64,000 nucleotides of DNA from Flavobacteriaceae bacterium (GTDB taxonomy: Bacteria > Bacteroidota > Bacteroidia > Flavobacteriales > Flavobacteriaceae): NCBI GenBank assembly GCA_024743095.1, contig JANSXF010000001.1, positions 62,001 through 126,000 on the forward strand, given 5' to 3'. The translations under genes were made by a program, and so were the position numbers. The notes beneath the pieces were generated by a model that did not search any database, was not told the origin of the DNA, and was given only the letters and a program-made list of their open reading frames with translations. Positions 51,410 to 60,442 of this stretch are shown here, one piece after another (the first letter of the stretch is position 1; each line of letters starts with the position of its first letter).

Positions 51410-52120
51410 ATGAAAGGCAAAAAGATTACCCTACTTATGGTCTTTGCCATTGGCCTACTTGGCCTATGGCTCATGGCTTCCTTCAGCACCCCAGCAAATG
51501 CTTGTCAATACGCAAGTTCCAATTTAGAGTATATCAAAAGTAAAATTGAAGAGGCGGTCATGGCCAAAGATTTGAACTTGGCCAAATACCATGCATACAA
51601 AGCATTGAACGGCATAGAAAAGACTAAAGGCAATTTTATGGATTGTGGTTGTGAAGGTGCAATAGAAAGCCTGGAATCAACACTTGACTATTTAAAAACA
51701 GCCACCAAAACCGGTGCTTTGACCAAAGCAAAACCCCTACTCCATAAAGCCTTGGAACGAACAATTATAGGAATTAATGTGCTTCGGGAGTTTGAAGAGG
51801 AAACATCTAGCGATTATGGAAGCAATGTATTGGTGATGAACACCACTGATGTGCTTGATTTTAACAACGGTATGATGTTGACCCAAGGCGCTACCATTAA
51901 AAAACAAGTCCACCAGTGCTTATTGAGCTTTGAATCTTCTTTGGACAAAGTGGTCTCCGATGTGGACTGCGAAGATGCCCGCCGATTTGTTACCAATATT
52001 TATGAAGAAGCACGCTTGACATTGTTGAATACCAATTTGTCACAACATAAAAAGGAATATCACCAAAGGGTAAAAATCTTGGCAAAGGAAGCCTTGGAAA
52101 GTCTTGGAAATTGCAATTGA
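51410..52120 (+). CDS. Exported helical protein of unknown function
   Basis: A 236-residue protein with an N-terminal hydrophobic segment (about 6-29, ITLLMVFAIGLLGLWLMASF) ending near PANAC, so it is exported. The mature part is helical (LEYIKSKIEEAVMAKDLNLAKYHAYKALNGIEKTKGNFMDCGCEGAIESLES) with several Cys (about 32, 77, 79, 168, 186, 235) that could form disulfides or bind metal. No family recognised. It stands between PPK2 (divergent) and the response regulator gene (convergent, 0-base gap). Confidence 0.6.
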   Translation: MKGKKITLLMVFAIGLLGLWLMASFSTPANACQYASSNLEYIKSKIEEAVMAKDLNLAKYHAYKALNGIEKTKGNFMDCGCEGAIESLESTLDYLKTATKTGALTKAKPLLHKALERTIIGINVLREFEEETSSDYGSNVLVMNTTDVLDFNNGMMLTQGATIKKQVHQCLLSFESSLDKVVSDVDCEDARRFVTNIYEEARLTLLNTNLSQHKKEYHQRVKILAKEALESLGNCN

Positions 52121-53284
52121 TCATTTACTGGCAAACAGCTTTACGTCCTCTTCGGACACTTCTTTACCGCCCAATATGATCAATCGCTCCACTACATTGC
52201 GAAGTTCACGAACATTACCGGTCCAATCATAACTTTTGAGTAATTCCACTGCTTTTTTGGAAAAACTCTTTTGTCCGGCACCCTGTTCTGCGGCGATTTT
52301 ATTGGAAAAATGTTCTATGAGCAAAGGAATGTCATCACGTCTATCGTTCAAGGCCGGGACCTTTATCAAAATTACCGCTAAACGATGGTAAAGGTCTTCG
52401 CGGAACTTTCCATCCTCTATTTCCTTTTTTAGATCTTTATTGGTCGCGGCCAGTACACGAACATCTACTTTAATATCTTTATCGGAACCAACACGCGAAA
52501 TCTTGTTCTCCTGCAATGCCCTTAGCACTTTGGCCTGGGCCGATAGGCTCATGTCCCCTATCTCGTCCAAAAATATGGTTCCCTTGTTGGCCGCCTCGAA
52601 CTTACCGGCCCTATCTTTTACAGCAGAAGTAAATGCTCCCTTTACATGACCGAACAATTCACTCTCGATCAATTCCGAAGGAATCGCGGCACAGTTAACC
52701 TCTACAAAAGGAGATGAGGAACGTGGGCTTTTTTGATGGACCCAATGCGCAACCAGTTCCTTACCTGTCCCATTGGACCCCGTTATCAGAACCCGTGCAT
52801 CGGTAGGCGCCACTTTTTCAATCATTTCCTGAATGGCGGCAATTTCCTTGCTCTCCCCGATCATTTCATAATTTTTGGAAATCCTTTTCTTGAGTACTTT
52901 GTTCTCAACGGCCAATTCTTTCCTATCCAATGCATTTCTTACCGTTGTTAGCAATCGGTTCAAATCCGGCGGTTTGGAAATATAGTCATACGCTCCCAAT
53001 CTCATGGTATTTACGGCCGTATCGAGATCGCCATGGCCAGAAATCATAATAAAAGGGATCTCGGGTTTTATTTTTTTTGCGGCTTCAAGAACTTCGACCC
53101 CATCCATCTTTGGCATTTTTATATCACAGAGCACAAGGTCAAAATCCTCTTTTTTGATGATATCCATTCCCGCTAGGCCATCCTCTGCTTCGACCACATT
53201 GTAGCTATCGTTCTCCTCGGCCAGTATTTTGACCAATACTCTTCTAATCGCCGATTCATCTTCTATTACCAAAATTTTTGACAT
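52121..53284 (-). CDS. Sigma-54-type response regulator lacking a DNA-binding domain
   Basis: A 387-residue NtrC-family protein. Receiver domain (about 1-120) with the phosphate-accepting Asp in LVLCDIKMPKMDG; AAA+ domain (about 140-375) with Walker A GSNGTGKE, the loop GHVKGAFTSAVKDRAGKFE and Walker B GTIFLDEIGDMS. The loop reads GAFTSA where the sigma-54-contacting motif is normally GAFTGA. The protein ends at EVSEEDVKLFASK, just after the AAA+ domain, without a Fis-type helix-turn-helix. No histidine kinase is next to it. It is the last gene of a five-gene minus-strand operon (ABC ATPase, permease, mscS, OM protein, this gene; 12-base gap to the OM gene). Confidence 0.88.
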   Translation of the reverse strand: MSKILVIEDESAIRRVLVKILAEENDSYNVVEAEDGLAGMDIIKKEDFDLVLCDIKMPKMDGVEVLEAAKKIKPEIPFIMISGHGDLDTAVNTMRLGAYDYISKPPDLNRLLTTVRNALDRKELAVENKVLKKRISKNYEMIGESKEIAAIQEMIEKVAPTDARVLITGSNGTGKELVAHWVHQKSPRSSSPFVEVNCAAIPSELIESELFGHVKGAFTSAVKDRAGKFEAANKGTIFLDEIGDMSLSAQAKVLRALQENKISRVGSDKDIKVDVRVLAATNKDLKKEIEDGKFREDLYHRLAVILIKVPALNDRRDDIPLLIEHFSNKIAAEQGAGQKSFSKKAVELLKSYDWTGNVRELRNVVERLIILGGKEVSEEDVKLFASK

Positions 53285-53296
53285 ATGCTGCTTTTT

Positions 53297-54118
53297 TTAA
53301 AATATTCCGATTTTGAAGCCTGTCCTAATATAAAAATTTGGGTCTTTATTGAACAAAAACACTTCTCCTCTTTCTTTGTTTCGTAATTTTCCTTCTTGTA
53401 TCAGGGTAGTCCCTGCTATTGCAAAAAAGGAAATACTTTCCGTAACATTATACTGATACCCCAAACTTCCGACCAAGGTATTGAACGATATACGTGATGC
53501 CACCAATCCATTGTCCAAAATAATATCGTTTTGCAGATTCATAAAATAACCATCCAAGAACGATGCCAACTCAAAACTATGTTTTTTATCCAGATGGTAC
53601 TTTAAGTTGGATTTTGGTACCCCGAGCACAAATGACCAATCTGGATGGAACCTTCTGTAATAATGTATAAGTGGCAATGGAACTGGTACTCCAGCCGTAC
53701 TATTGTAGGTCAACCCCAAGACTATCCTGAAAGGCTTATCCGCCTTGGGTTTTTCCTTCCAAAAGGCTGCCGAGGCATTCATGAAAAAATCTTCTTTGAT
53801 TACCCCATCCAATAAATTGGATGCAATCCGAGGGGTCAAAATTGTCACCAAGTTCCAATCTTCGTTCCATTTCTTTATCAGCCCCAAATTGAAATCTATG
53901 ATATGAAACCGAATCATCTCCTTTTTATCAAAAGGCAGATCTGCCGTATACCCCATATCAAAACGGTTATATTCACCGCCTACGGCCAAATACTCCTTCT
54001 TTTCGTTGAGCTTTATGGGCAAATTAAAAAGAGCTTTGTACCGCTGGGTTTTCACCCCGCTTTCGTTTTCCGGGATGTTTAAATATTCCAGCCTAAAAAT
54101 ATCCGTGCTTTGCGCCAA
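53297..54118 (-). CDS. Outer-membrane beta-barrel protein (DUF6268-like); start codon uncertain
   Basis: A beta-barrel protein of 273 residues in the longest standard-start frame (TTG at 54116-54118, MAQSTDIFRLEYLN). The frame continues upstream through a perfect signal peptide (KNSIYHIAIWKWFAFVVIL, CSQGLLAQ) with no ATG, GTG or TTG at its head; the codon at the expected start (54191-54193) is ATA. So initiation at ATA/ATT, or coupling from mscS whose stop is 2 codons further upstream in the same frame, is likely. The barrel part shows alternating strands (GGEYNRFDMGYT, ASAAFWKEK) and the aromatic end FYIRTGFKIGIF. Function unknown. Confidence 0.75.
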   Translation of the reverse strand: MAQSTDIFRLEYLNIPENESGVKTQRYKALFNLPIKLNEKKEYLAVGGEYNRFDMGYTADLPFDKKEMIRFHIIDFNLGLIKKWNEDWNLVTILTPRIASNLLDGVIKEDFFMNASAAFWKEKPKADKPFRIVLGLTYNSTAGVPVPLPLIHYYRRFHPDWSFVLGVPKSNLKYHLDKKHSFELASFLDGYFMNLQNDIILDNGLVASRISFNTLVGSLGYQYNVTESISFFAIAGTTLIQEGKLRNKERGEVFLFNKDPNFYIRTGFKIGIF

Positions 54119-54199
54119 TAATCCCTGGCTACAAAGTATTACAACGAAAGCGAACCACTTCCAAATTGCAATATGGTAAATTGAGTTTTTTATATCTGT

Positions 54200-55087
54200 C
54201 TATTGTTTTGGCTGAATAATATGTATATCGCGTTGTGGGAATGGTATACTAACATTGTTTTCCTTGAATTTGGAATTGATTTTATAGCGCATTTCACTTT
54301 TTATCCGAGGGTCGCGGAAGGTATCATTGGTAAAAAAGTAAATGGAGAACATTAGGGCAGAGTCTCCAAAATCCTCGAACAACACAAATGGCTTAGGATT
54401 TTTGAGCACTTGTTTTTGTGTGTTGGCCACTTCTTCCAAAATTTTGGTGACCAAGTCTACATCGCTGCCATAGGCCACGCCCACACTCACTTTTTCACGG
54501 GTGGTCCTATGGTTTTGGGTATAGTTGTAAACAATGTCGCTTATAAATTTATGGTTTGGAAGGATCAGCACCTTATCATCCCGGGTTATGGCGCGTGTGG
54601 TACGGAGCTTGATTTCGAACACCTTGCCCACTTTGCCATCGACTTCTACCACATCGCCGACCTGCAGCGATTTATCCACTATAATAAAAATGCCCCCAAG
54701 GATGTCCTTGAACAATTCCTGCAAGGCAAGGCCCAAACCAACAAACAATGCCGCTGATGCCGTAATCACCAAAGTGATGTCCACTCCGGCCGCACTGAGC
54801 GTGACCAAAACAGCGATAAGGTAAATCACATAATTAATGAACTTAAAAACGCTGGTGAACTTATGCTTGTCCTCTTGCTCCATTTTGCGCGTAAATATTT
54901 GGCGCAACCACTTTAACAAGAACTTTGTTACCACAATGGTAATGGTCAACATCAACAAAAGCCCTATGGTAAGATCTATGGACTTTTCACCTTGGCCAAT
55001 ATGGAACCCCAGATTCAAGAAATCCTTTATGGACCCCCAAAGATCTTCTGTGATAATTTCCTTTATTTCTTCTGCACCGTCTTGCAT
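54200..55087 (-). CDS. MscS-family mechanosensitive channel
   Basis: A 295-residue small-conductance channel protein. Helices at about 42-62, 85-105 and 107-135; the pore-lining helix has ASAALFVGLGLALQELFKDILGGIFI, the beta domain follows (KSLQVGDVVEVDGKVGKVFEIKLRTTRAITRDDKVLILPNHKFI) and the C-terminal alpha/beta domain closes the protein. It lies 6 bases after the ABC permease gene. It would protect cells from osmotic downshock. Confidence 0.93.
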   Translation of the reverse strand: MQDGAEEIKEIITEDLWGSIKDFLNLGFHIGQGEKSIDLTIGLLLMLTITIVVTKFLLKWLRQIFTRKMEQEDKHKFTSVFKFINYVIYLIAVLVTLSAAGVDITLVITASAALFVGLGLALQELFKDILGGIFIIVDKSLQVGDVVEVDGKVGKVFEIKLRTTRAITRDDKVLILPNHKFISDIVYNYTQNHRTTREKVSVGVAYGSDVDLVTKILEEVANTQKQVLKNPKPFVLFEDFGDSALMFSIYFFTNDTFRDPRIKSEMRYKINSKFKENNVSIPFPQRDIHIIQPKQ

Positions 55088-55093
55088 ATTATT

Positions 55094-56428
55094 CTAATAT
55101 CTTAACCATTTTATCAATTCCTTGTAGGTTGGTTTTTTACCATACATCAGAATACCTGTCCTGTAAATTTTTGCTGCTAAGGATACGATACCCAAAAAGG
55201 TAACGATCAAAAGAAAAACGGACAACAAAAACTGCCACAAAGGCACTCCACCTTCACCGATTCCGCCGGGCAAACGCATCAACATAACAATGGGCGACGT
55301 TAACGGAAACAACGAAAAACCTACAGCTATTGGGCCATGAGGGTTGCTAAAAACGGAAAAGAACCCGACATAAATAGCCAACATTAAAGGTAATATAATA
55401 GGAAAGATAAATTGTTGTGTATCTGTTTCGTTATCAACAGCAGCTCCGATTGCAGCATAAATAGAGCTATAAATAAGGTAACCCAGCACAAAATAGATAA
55501 AGAACGATACGATGAGCAACCCCCACGGAATATCATAGATTTCCTTGGCGTACATTACCATATCACTGTCCATTCCACCCAACTGAGACATACCTACTGC
55601 CCCGGGCGCTGCACCATCGTTTGAAAGTGCGGTCAAATCGATGCCAAAAATCAGCACGGCCATAAACAGTAAGGCTGAAGCCGAGATGATCCAGATGGAA
55701 AACTGGGTAATTCCTGCCAAGGAATTGCCAATGATCTTTCCGAGCATCAATTGGAACGGTTTTACCGATGAAATTATAACTTCGATAATTCTACTTGTTT
55801 TCTCCTCGATAACGCTTCGCATCACAAAACCTCCATAAATAATAATGAACATCATAATCGCATAGCCGAATCCACCCCCGATAAAAGCTTTGATCTCGTT
55901 AATCCCCCGCATGCTTTTTTCTCCATCAAATGTGGAAAGATTGATTTCGAACGGTTTTTCCACCGTGGAAAACTGTTCGGAGGTGACCCCCAATTTTTGG
56001 AGTCTATCTTGCCTTAACTGATTTTGAAAAACATCTTCCAGCTCCCTGGTAACGGATGTACTTGGATTATCCTTGGTAAACAGATAGGCAGAACGGGACA
56101 CCTCTTCCACTGTTTTCCCTTCGGGAATGTAGAGCAATCCATAATACTCCAACGAATTGGTTGAATCTTTGGCCATCTCCAAGCTCAAATCATCCATATG
56201 GACGTAGGAGATATTCTTGGAAGGGTAAAAATCACTCCGAAAAAAGGCACTTTGGTTCAAAATGGTGACCACTCTGGTCTCATCATCATTTACCTTGGCC
56301 AAAAAGGCGATCAGTACAATCATCCCTACCATTAAAAGAGGACTCAAAATGGTCATTACAATAAAGGAACGGTTGCGCACCTTGGCCAAATATTCTCTTT
56401 TTATGATCAACCCAAGTTTACTTGCCAT
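55094..56428 (-). CDS. ABC-2 permease (NatB/YhaP-like)
   Basis: A 444-residue inner-membrane permease. It starts MASKLGLIIKREYLAKVRNRSFIVMTILSPLL (first helix 22-45), has a large extracytoplasmic domain (about 50-190) and five C-terminal helices, with IEEKTSRIIEVIISSVKPFQLMLGKIIGNSL, the ABC-2 signature. It overlaps the ATPase gene by 11 bases. The pair resembles NatAB sodium exporters; substrate unknown. Confidence 0.9.
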   Translation of the reverse strand: MASKLGLIIKREYLAKVRNRSFIVMTILSPLLMVGMIVLIAFLAKVNDDETRVVTILNQSAFFRSDFYPSKNISYVHMDDLSLEMAKDSTNSLEYYGLLYIPEGKTVEEVSRSAYLFTKDNPSTSVTRELEDVFQNQLRQDRLQKLGVTSEQFSTVEKPFEINLSTFDGEKSMRGINEIKAFIGGGFGYAIMMFIIIYGGFVMRSVIEEKTSRIIEVIISSVKPFQLMLGKIIGNSLAGITQFSIWIISASALLFMAVLIFGIDLTALSNDGAAPGAVGMSQLGGMDSDMVMYAKEIYDIPWGLLIVSFFIYFVLGYLIYSSIYAAIGAAVDNETDTQQFIFPIILPLMLAIYVGFFSVFSNPHGPIAVGFSLFPLTSPIVMLMRLPGGIGEGGVPLWQFLLSVFLLIVTFLGIVSLAAKIYRTGILMYGKKPTYKELIKWLRY

Positions 56429-57356
56429 TGTCCTTGTTGTTTACGGTTTGAATGAATATATCGTTAGCGGATGGTATGGTCTCTTCAAATCTGTTGATGT
56501 TGGCGACTTTGGATAGTTCCGTTAAAATATCACCTGTGTGTGATGATGTCAGCTGTACTCTAAAATTCAATTGATTTTCAATAGGGTCAATTTCCGAAGA
56601 AAGAATATTGAATTTGTCCTCCAAAGATTTTAGAAAGTCCCGAGCATCTTTTTGCACCTGCACACCAACATTGAAAATATTGTTCTTATATGCTTTTTTG
56701 ATGTCTGACAATTTTCCATCCAAAATTTTCTCTGATTTATGGATCAGGGCAATGTACTCACAAAGCTCTTCCACGGATTCCATCCGGTGCGTGGAAAAAA
56801 TAATGGACGTTCCATTCTCCTTTAACTGAAGAATCTCGTCCTTGATGATGTTGGCATTTATGGGATCGAAACCGCTAAAGGGCTCATCAAAAATCAATAG
56901 TTTGGGCTCGTGGAGTACCGTAACAATGAACTGGATTTTTTGAGCCATCCCCTTGGAAAGCTCCTGTATTTTTTTGTCCCACCAATCACCAATGTTCAAA
57001 CGGTCGAACCAGTATTTGAGTTTCTCCTTGGCTTCATTTTTTGACAATCCTTTCAGCTGTGCCAAATACAATGCCTGTTCGCCTACTTTCATGCTTTTGT
57101 ATAGTCCCCTCTCCTCGGGCAAATAACCGATAGATGCAATATGTTTTGGAGCCAAGGGTTCGCCGTTCAACAAAATTTCGCCGGAATCCTGATGCGCAAT
57201 TTGATTGATTATCCTAATGAAAGACGTTTTGCCCGCACCATTGGGGCCCAAAAGTCCGTAAATGCAATTCTTCGGAATTTGAAGTGAAATGTTGCTCAAT
57301 GCAGTGTGGTCACCGTATGTTTTGGTCACATTTTTGGCAACAAGGATATAATCCAT
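56418..57356 (-). CDS. ABC transporter ATP-binding protein (NatA-like)
   Basis: A 312-residue ATPase with Walker A GLLGPNGAGKTSFIR (about 34-48), signature ELSKGMAQKIQF, Walker B LLIFDEPFSGFDP and His-loop STHRM, plus an accessory C-terminal domain. It starts the five-gene operon ABC ATPase-permease-mscS-OM protein-response regulator. Function by partner: drives the NatB-like permease. Confidence 0.92.
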   Translation of the reverse strand: MDYILVAKNVTKTYGDHTALSNISLQIPKNCIYGLLGPNGAGKTSFIRIINQIAHQDSGEILLNGEPLAPKHIASIGYLPEERGLYKSMKVGEQALYLAQLKGLSKNEAKEKLKYWFDRLNIGDWWDKKIQELSKGMAQKIQFIVTVLHEPKLLIFDEPFSGFDPINANIIKDEILQLKENGTSIIFSTHRMESVEELCEYIALIHKSEKILDGKLSDIKKAYKNNIFNVGVQVQKDARDFLKSLEDKFNILSSEIDPIENQLNFRVQLTSSHTGDILTELSKVANINRFEETIPSANDIFIQTVNNKDNGK

Positions 57357-57417
57357 GTAAACTATTTTTTCAAAGATATGTAATTGCTAGATACCTGTTT
57401 TACCATAAAAACAAAAA

Positions 57418-57444
57418 CCCACCCTCAACAAAATCAAGGATGGG
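57418..57444 (-). terminator. Terminator after dnaJ
   Basis: On the minus strand CCCATCCTTGA and its near-complement (one G-T wobble) form a hairpin at 57444-57418 followed by a T-rich tract (57417 down to 57400). It separates dnaJ from the ABC operon. Confidence 0.6.
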
Positions 57445-57538
57445 AAAAAAATTGCTATGAAAAAGAAAATTAGATATCGGTTACCCAACATCAGTTCCAA
57501 ATATACGTTTTTTATTTAAACAGAAGATTTTTTTTCTT

Positions 57539-58654
57539 TTAAGAGAACATATCTTTCACTTTCTCAAAAAAGGATTTGTCCGATTTTTCAGGTCTTGGGA
57601 CAAAGTTTTCATCATCCTGCATACGCTCAAAAAACTCCTTTTGCTCTTTATTTATGCTCTTTGGCGTCCATACATTCACATGTACCAACAAGTCTCCGGC
57701 ACCATAACCGTTTAGGCTATTGATACCTTTGCCACGAAGCCTTAAAATTTTACCGGATTGCAGGCCTGGCTCCAATTTTATACGGACTTTTCCTCCTATG
57801 GCATCAATTTCTTTGGAACTGCCAAGGACCGCCTCGGGTATACTAATATACAAGTCGTAATGTAGGTTATCCCCTTCGCGCTTTAAAGTGTCATGCTCTA
57901 CCGTTTCGATGGCCACAAGCAAATCTCCGGCAATACCATTTCCGGGGGCATCGTTACCTTTTCCGGTAACTTTAAGCTGCATTCCATCCTCAACCCCTGC
58001 TGGAATTTTGATCGATACTGTTTCTTCCACCACCTTGAGACCTTGCGCATCAGCATCGGAAGGTTTTTTATCGATAGATTGACCGGCTCCACCGCAAGTG
58101 GTACAAGTGGTCGCTGTTTGCATTCTACCTAAGATGGTATTGGTAATTTTTGCAATCTGTCCGGTACCGTTGCAAGTTGGACAGGTTTTATAGGTTACCC
58201 CATCGGCTTGCAGCTTGCGACGCACCTTTACCTTTTTCTCCACCCCATTGGCAACCTCTTCCAAGGTCAACTTTACGCGAATACGCAGATTACTGCCCTT
58301 GGCCCTGCGCTGTCCGCCACCAAATCCGCCAAATCCACTAAATCCGCCACCAAAGGCTCCCCCAAAAATATCACCGAACTGACTGAAGATATCGTCCATA
58401 TTCATACCTCCACCGCCGAATCCGCCGCTGCCATCGAAAGCCGCATGGCCAAATTGGTCATACTTTGCCCTTTTGTCAGGATTGCCCAACACCTCGTAGG
58501 CCTCCGCAGATTTCTTGAACATTTCCTCTGCCTTGACATCTCCCGGATTTTTATCCGGATGATATTCGATGGCCTTTTTCCGATAGGCCTTCTTGATTTC
58601 TACAGCTGAAGCTCCTTTGGAGACTCCTAATATTTCGTAATAATCTTCCTTCAT
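57539..58654 (-). CDS. dnaJ: Chaperone DnaJ with shortened zinc domain
   Basis: A 371-residue Hsp40. J domain (1-70, with HPDKN), Gly/Phe-rich region (about 75-115, [17 protein letters not shown]), substrate-binding domains and C-terminal DIL-type tail. The zinc region has only two CxxCxGxG units (CPTCNGTGQ about 157-165 and CTTCGGAGQ about 184-192), instead of the four in E. coli DnaJ, so only one zinc centre is possible, as in other Flavobacteriia. It follows grpE by 6 bases. Confidence 0.95.
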   Translation of the reverse strand: MKEDYYEILGVSKGASAVEIKKAYRKKAIEYHPDKNPGDVKAEEMFKKSAEAYEVLGNPDKRAKYDQFGHAAFDGSGGFGGGGMNMDDIFSQFGDIFGGAFGGGFSGFGGFGGGQRRAKGSNLRIRVKLTLEEVANGVEKKVKVRRKLQADGVTYKTCPTCNGTGQIAKITNTILGRMQTATTCTTCGGAGQSIDKKPSDADAQGLKVVEETVSIKIPAGVEDGMQLKVTGKGNDAPGNGIAGDLLVAIETVEHDTLKREGDNLHYDLYISIPEAVLGSSKEIDAIGGKVRIKLEPGLQSGKILRLRGKGINSLNGYGAGDLLVHVNVWTPKSINKEQKEFFERMQDDENFVPRPEKSDKSFFEKVKDMFS

Positions 58655-58660
58655 ACAACT

Positions 58661-59236
58661 TTAGTTTCCAACAACAACTTTAGGGTGTCTTATGATGCGG
58701 TCACCCAGTTTAAACCCTTTTTCCACGACATCTATGATTTTTCCTTTCATTTTCTTATCGGGCGCGGGGATTTGGGTGATGGCATCGTGCACTTCGGCAT
58801 CGAATGTATCCCCTGGTTCAGCTTCAACTTGCTCCAGACCTTTGTTTTTAAGGGTTTCCCTAAATTTATTACTGATGAGTTCCACTCCTTTGAACATTTC
58901 TTTGTCCTCGGATTTGGAAAGTTCCTTCAAGGCACGGTCAAAATCATCCAAAACGGGAAGCATGGCAACCATGACTTCTTGTCCCGCAGTCTTGAACAGA
59001 TCCATACGCTCTTTGGAAGTCCTGCGCTTGTAATTTTCAAATTCCGCGAAAAGCCTCAAGAATTTCTCTTTTTCTTTGGCCAAATCTTCGCGCAATTTCT
59101 CCTCTTCCGAAAGCTCCTCCTTGTTTTGTTCTGCGTTCTCGGCCCCTATATGTTCTTCGTTCAGCTCAGTACTCTCTTCAGTTTGCCCTTTTTTTGGCTC
59201 ATCTTCCATTTCCTCAACCTTACCTTTATTGCTCAT
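58661..59236 (-). CDS. grpE: Nucleotide exchange factor GrpE
   Basis: A 191-residue GrpE. The acidic disordered N-terminal part (EDEPKKGQTEESTELNEE, about 8-45) precedes the long coiled coil (about 50-90, EDLAKEKEKFLRLFAEFENYKRRTSKERMDLF) and the beta domain ending in GYxxGDRIIRHPKVVV (FKLGDRIIRHPKVVVGN). I chose the ATG at 59234-59236 (MSNKGKVEEM); the frame opens 15 codons earlier only at GTG/TTG type codons. It is the first gene of grpE-dnaJ. Confidence 0.95.
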   Translation of the reverse strand: MSNKGKVEEMEDEPKKGQTEESTELNEEHIGAENAEQNKEELSEEEKLREDLAKEKEKFLRLFAEFENYKRRTSKERMDLFKTAGQEVMVAMLPVLDDFDRALKELSKSEDKEMFKGVELISNKFRETLKNKGLEQVEAEPGDTFDAEVHDAITQIPAPDKKMKGKIIDVVEKGFKLGDRIIRHPKVVVGN

Positions 59237-59371
59237 GTTGTATTGTTTTATTCTGATTTGAAGTGGCAAAAGTACTGCCAATTGTATAAAAATGTCAAAA
59301 TGTCACCGCAAAACATAAAAAAAGCCGCCTAAGCGGTCTTTACGTATTCACAACATGTTGAACAAACCAGA

Positions 59372-60316
59372 CTAAGCCTCAATGGATGCAGGAACCCCTT
59401 CCTCTTGCGAAACATATAAGTTTTTTAATGCCTGACATATATTGGCATATTGAAAAACAAAACCTTCGTCTTCGATTTTTTTGCCGCTTACCCTCTGACT
59501 TGCCAACAAAAGCACAGACATTTCACCCAATAATGCTTTTAAAATAAAAGCGGGTACATTGGGTAACCAAAGGGGACGGTCCAAAACCTTTGCCAATTCT
59601 TTGGTAAGTTTTGTATTGGTTACCGGATTTGGAGCTACAGCGTTATATGTCCCAGTAAGATTATTCTCTACCGCAAAGACAAACATTTGGGCCAAATCTT
59701 CGATATGCACCCAAGATTGCCATTGGTCTCCAGTTCCAATGGGCGCGCCCATAAAATTTTTGACCGGAATGGCCATTTTTGGCAAAGCACCCCCATCAGA
59801 AGAAAGAACAAGACCTATCCTTATTTTGGCCACATCCATTCCAAACTTCTTAAAAGTGCTTGCCTCAGCTTCCCATTTCGTTACAACATCGGCCAAGAAT
59901 CCATCATCTATTTTTGTAGTATCCTCACTGTAATACTCACACACGGAATTTGGATAAATACCAATCGCCGACGCGGAAACCAAGCATTCCACTTCTCTGT
60001 TGCCAGACCTTTCCAAACCCTCCCTTAAGGTCTGAAGACTATTGATTCTACTGGTAAGTACTTTCTTTTTATGTTGGGGAGTCCAACGTTTGGCTATACT
60101 TGTACCCGCCAAGTTAATGATGGCCTGTACATCACGAAAACATTCCAAATCGATTTCCCCTTTGTTGGGATTCCAATAAAACCCTTGGAAATCTTCCGAA
60201 GAATCTATCTTACCCTTGCTTGTAGTCAAATAATTTACTGGAATGCCTTTTTGGTGCAACACCTTTACTATGGCTTGCCCCACTAGTCCAGTAGCTCCTG
60301 TTATCAACACCTTCAT
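59372..60316 (-). CDS. NAD(P)-binding epimerase, TIGR01777 family
   Basis: A 314-residue protein of the atypical SDR group. The Rossmann motif is KVLITGATGLVGQAIVK (1-17), and CLVSASAIGIYPN, YYSEDT and the KFGMDVAKIRIGLVLSSDGGALPKM region are the TIGR01777 hallmarks, including the Tyr-x-x-Lys-like site. Its C-terminal half holds the RVSGKKIEDEGFVFQY segment typical of the family. Function is undefined in the family; it stands alone. Confidence 0.9.
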   Translation of the reverse strand: MKVLITGATGLVGQAIVKVLHQKGIPVNYLTTSKGKIDSSEDFQGFYWNPNKGEIDLECFRDVQAIINLAGTSIAKRWTPQHKKKVLTSRINSLQTLREGLERSGNREVECLVSASAIGIYPNSVCEYYSEDTTKIDDGFLADVVTKWEAEASTFKKFGMDVAKIRIGLVLSSDGGALPKMAIPVKNFMGAPIGTGDQWQSWVHIEDLAQMFVFAVENNLTGTYNAVAPNPVTNTKLTKELAKVLDRPLWLPNVPAFILKALLGEMSVLLLASQRVSGKKIEDEGFVFQYANICQALKNLYVSQEEGVPASIEA

Positions 60317-60442
60317 ATATCATCCTTTTGCACAAAGTTATAGGTTTAATCGACTGTTTATGAGACGTTAATTTAGGTTTAACATATTTGTTTAAACTTT
60401 AGATCTATTTATGATATCAAAAGGGCAAAACTTAACAGGTCA

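Noticed and set aside
58685-59332. 215-residue frame antisense to grpE
   Set aside because: Antisense to grpE, Phe-rich, produced by complementing Lys/Glu codons.
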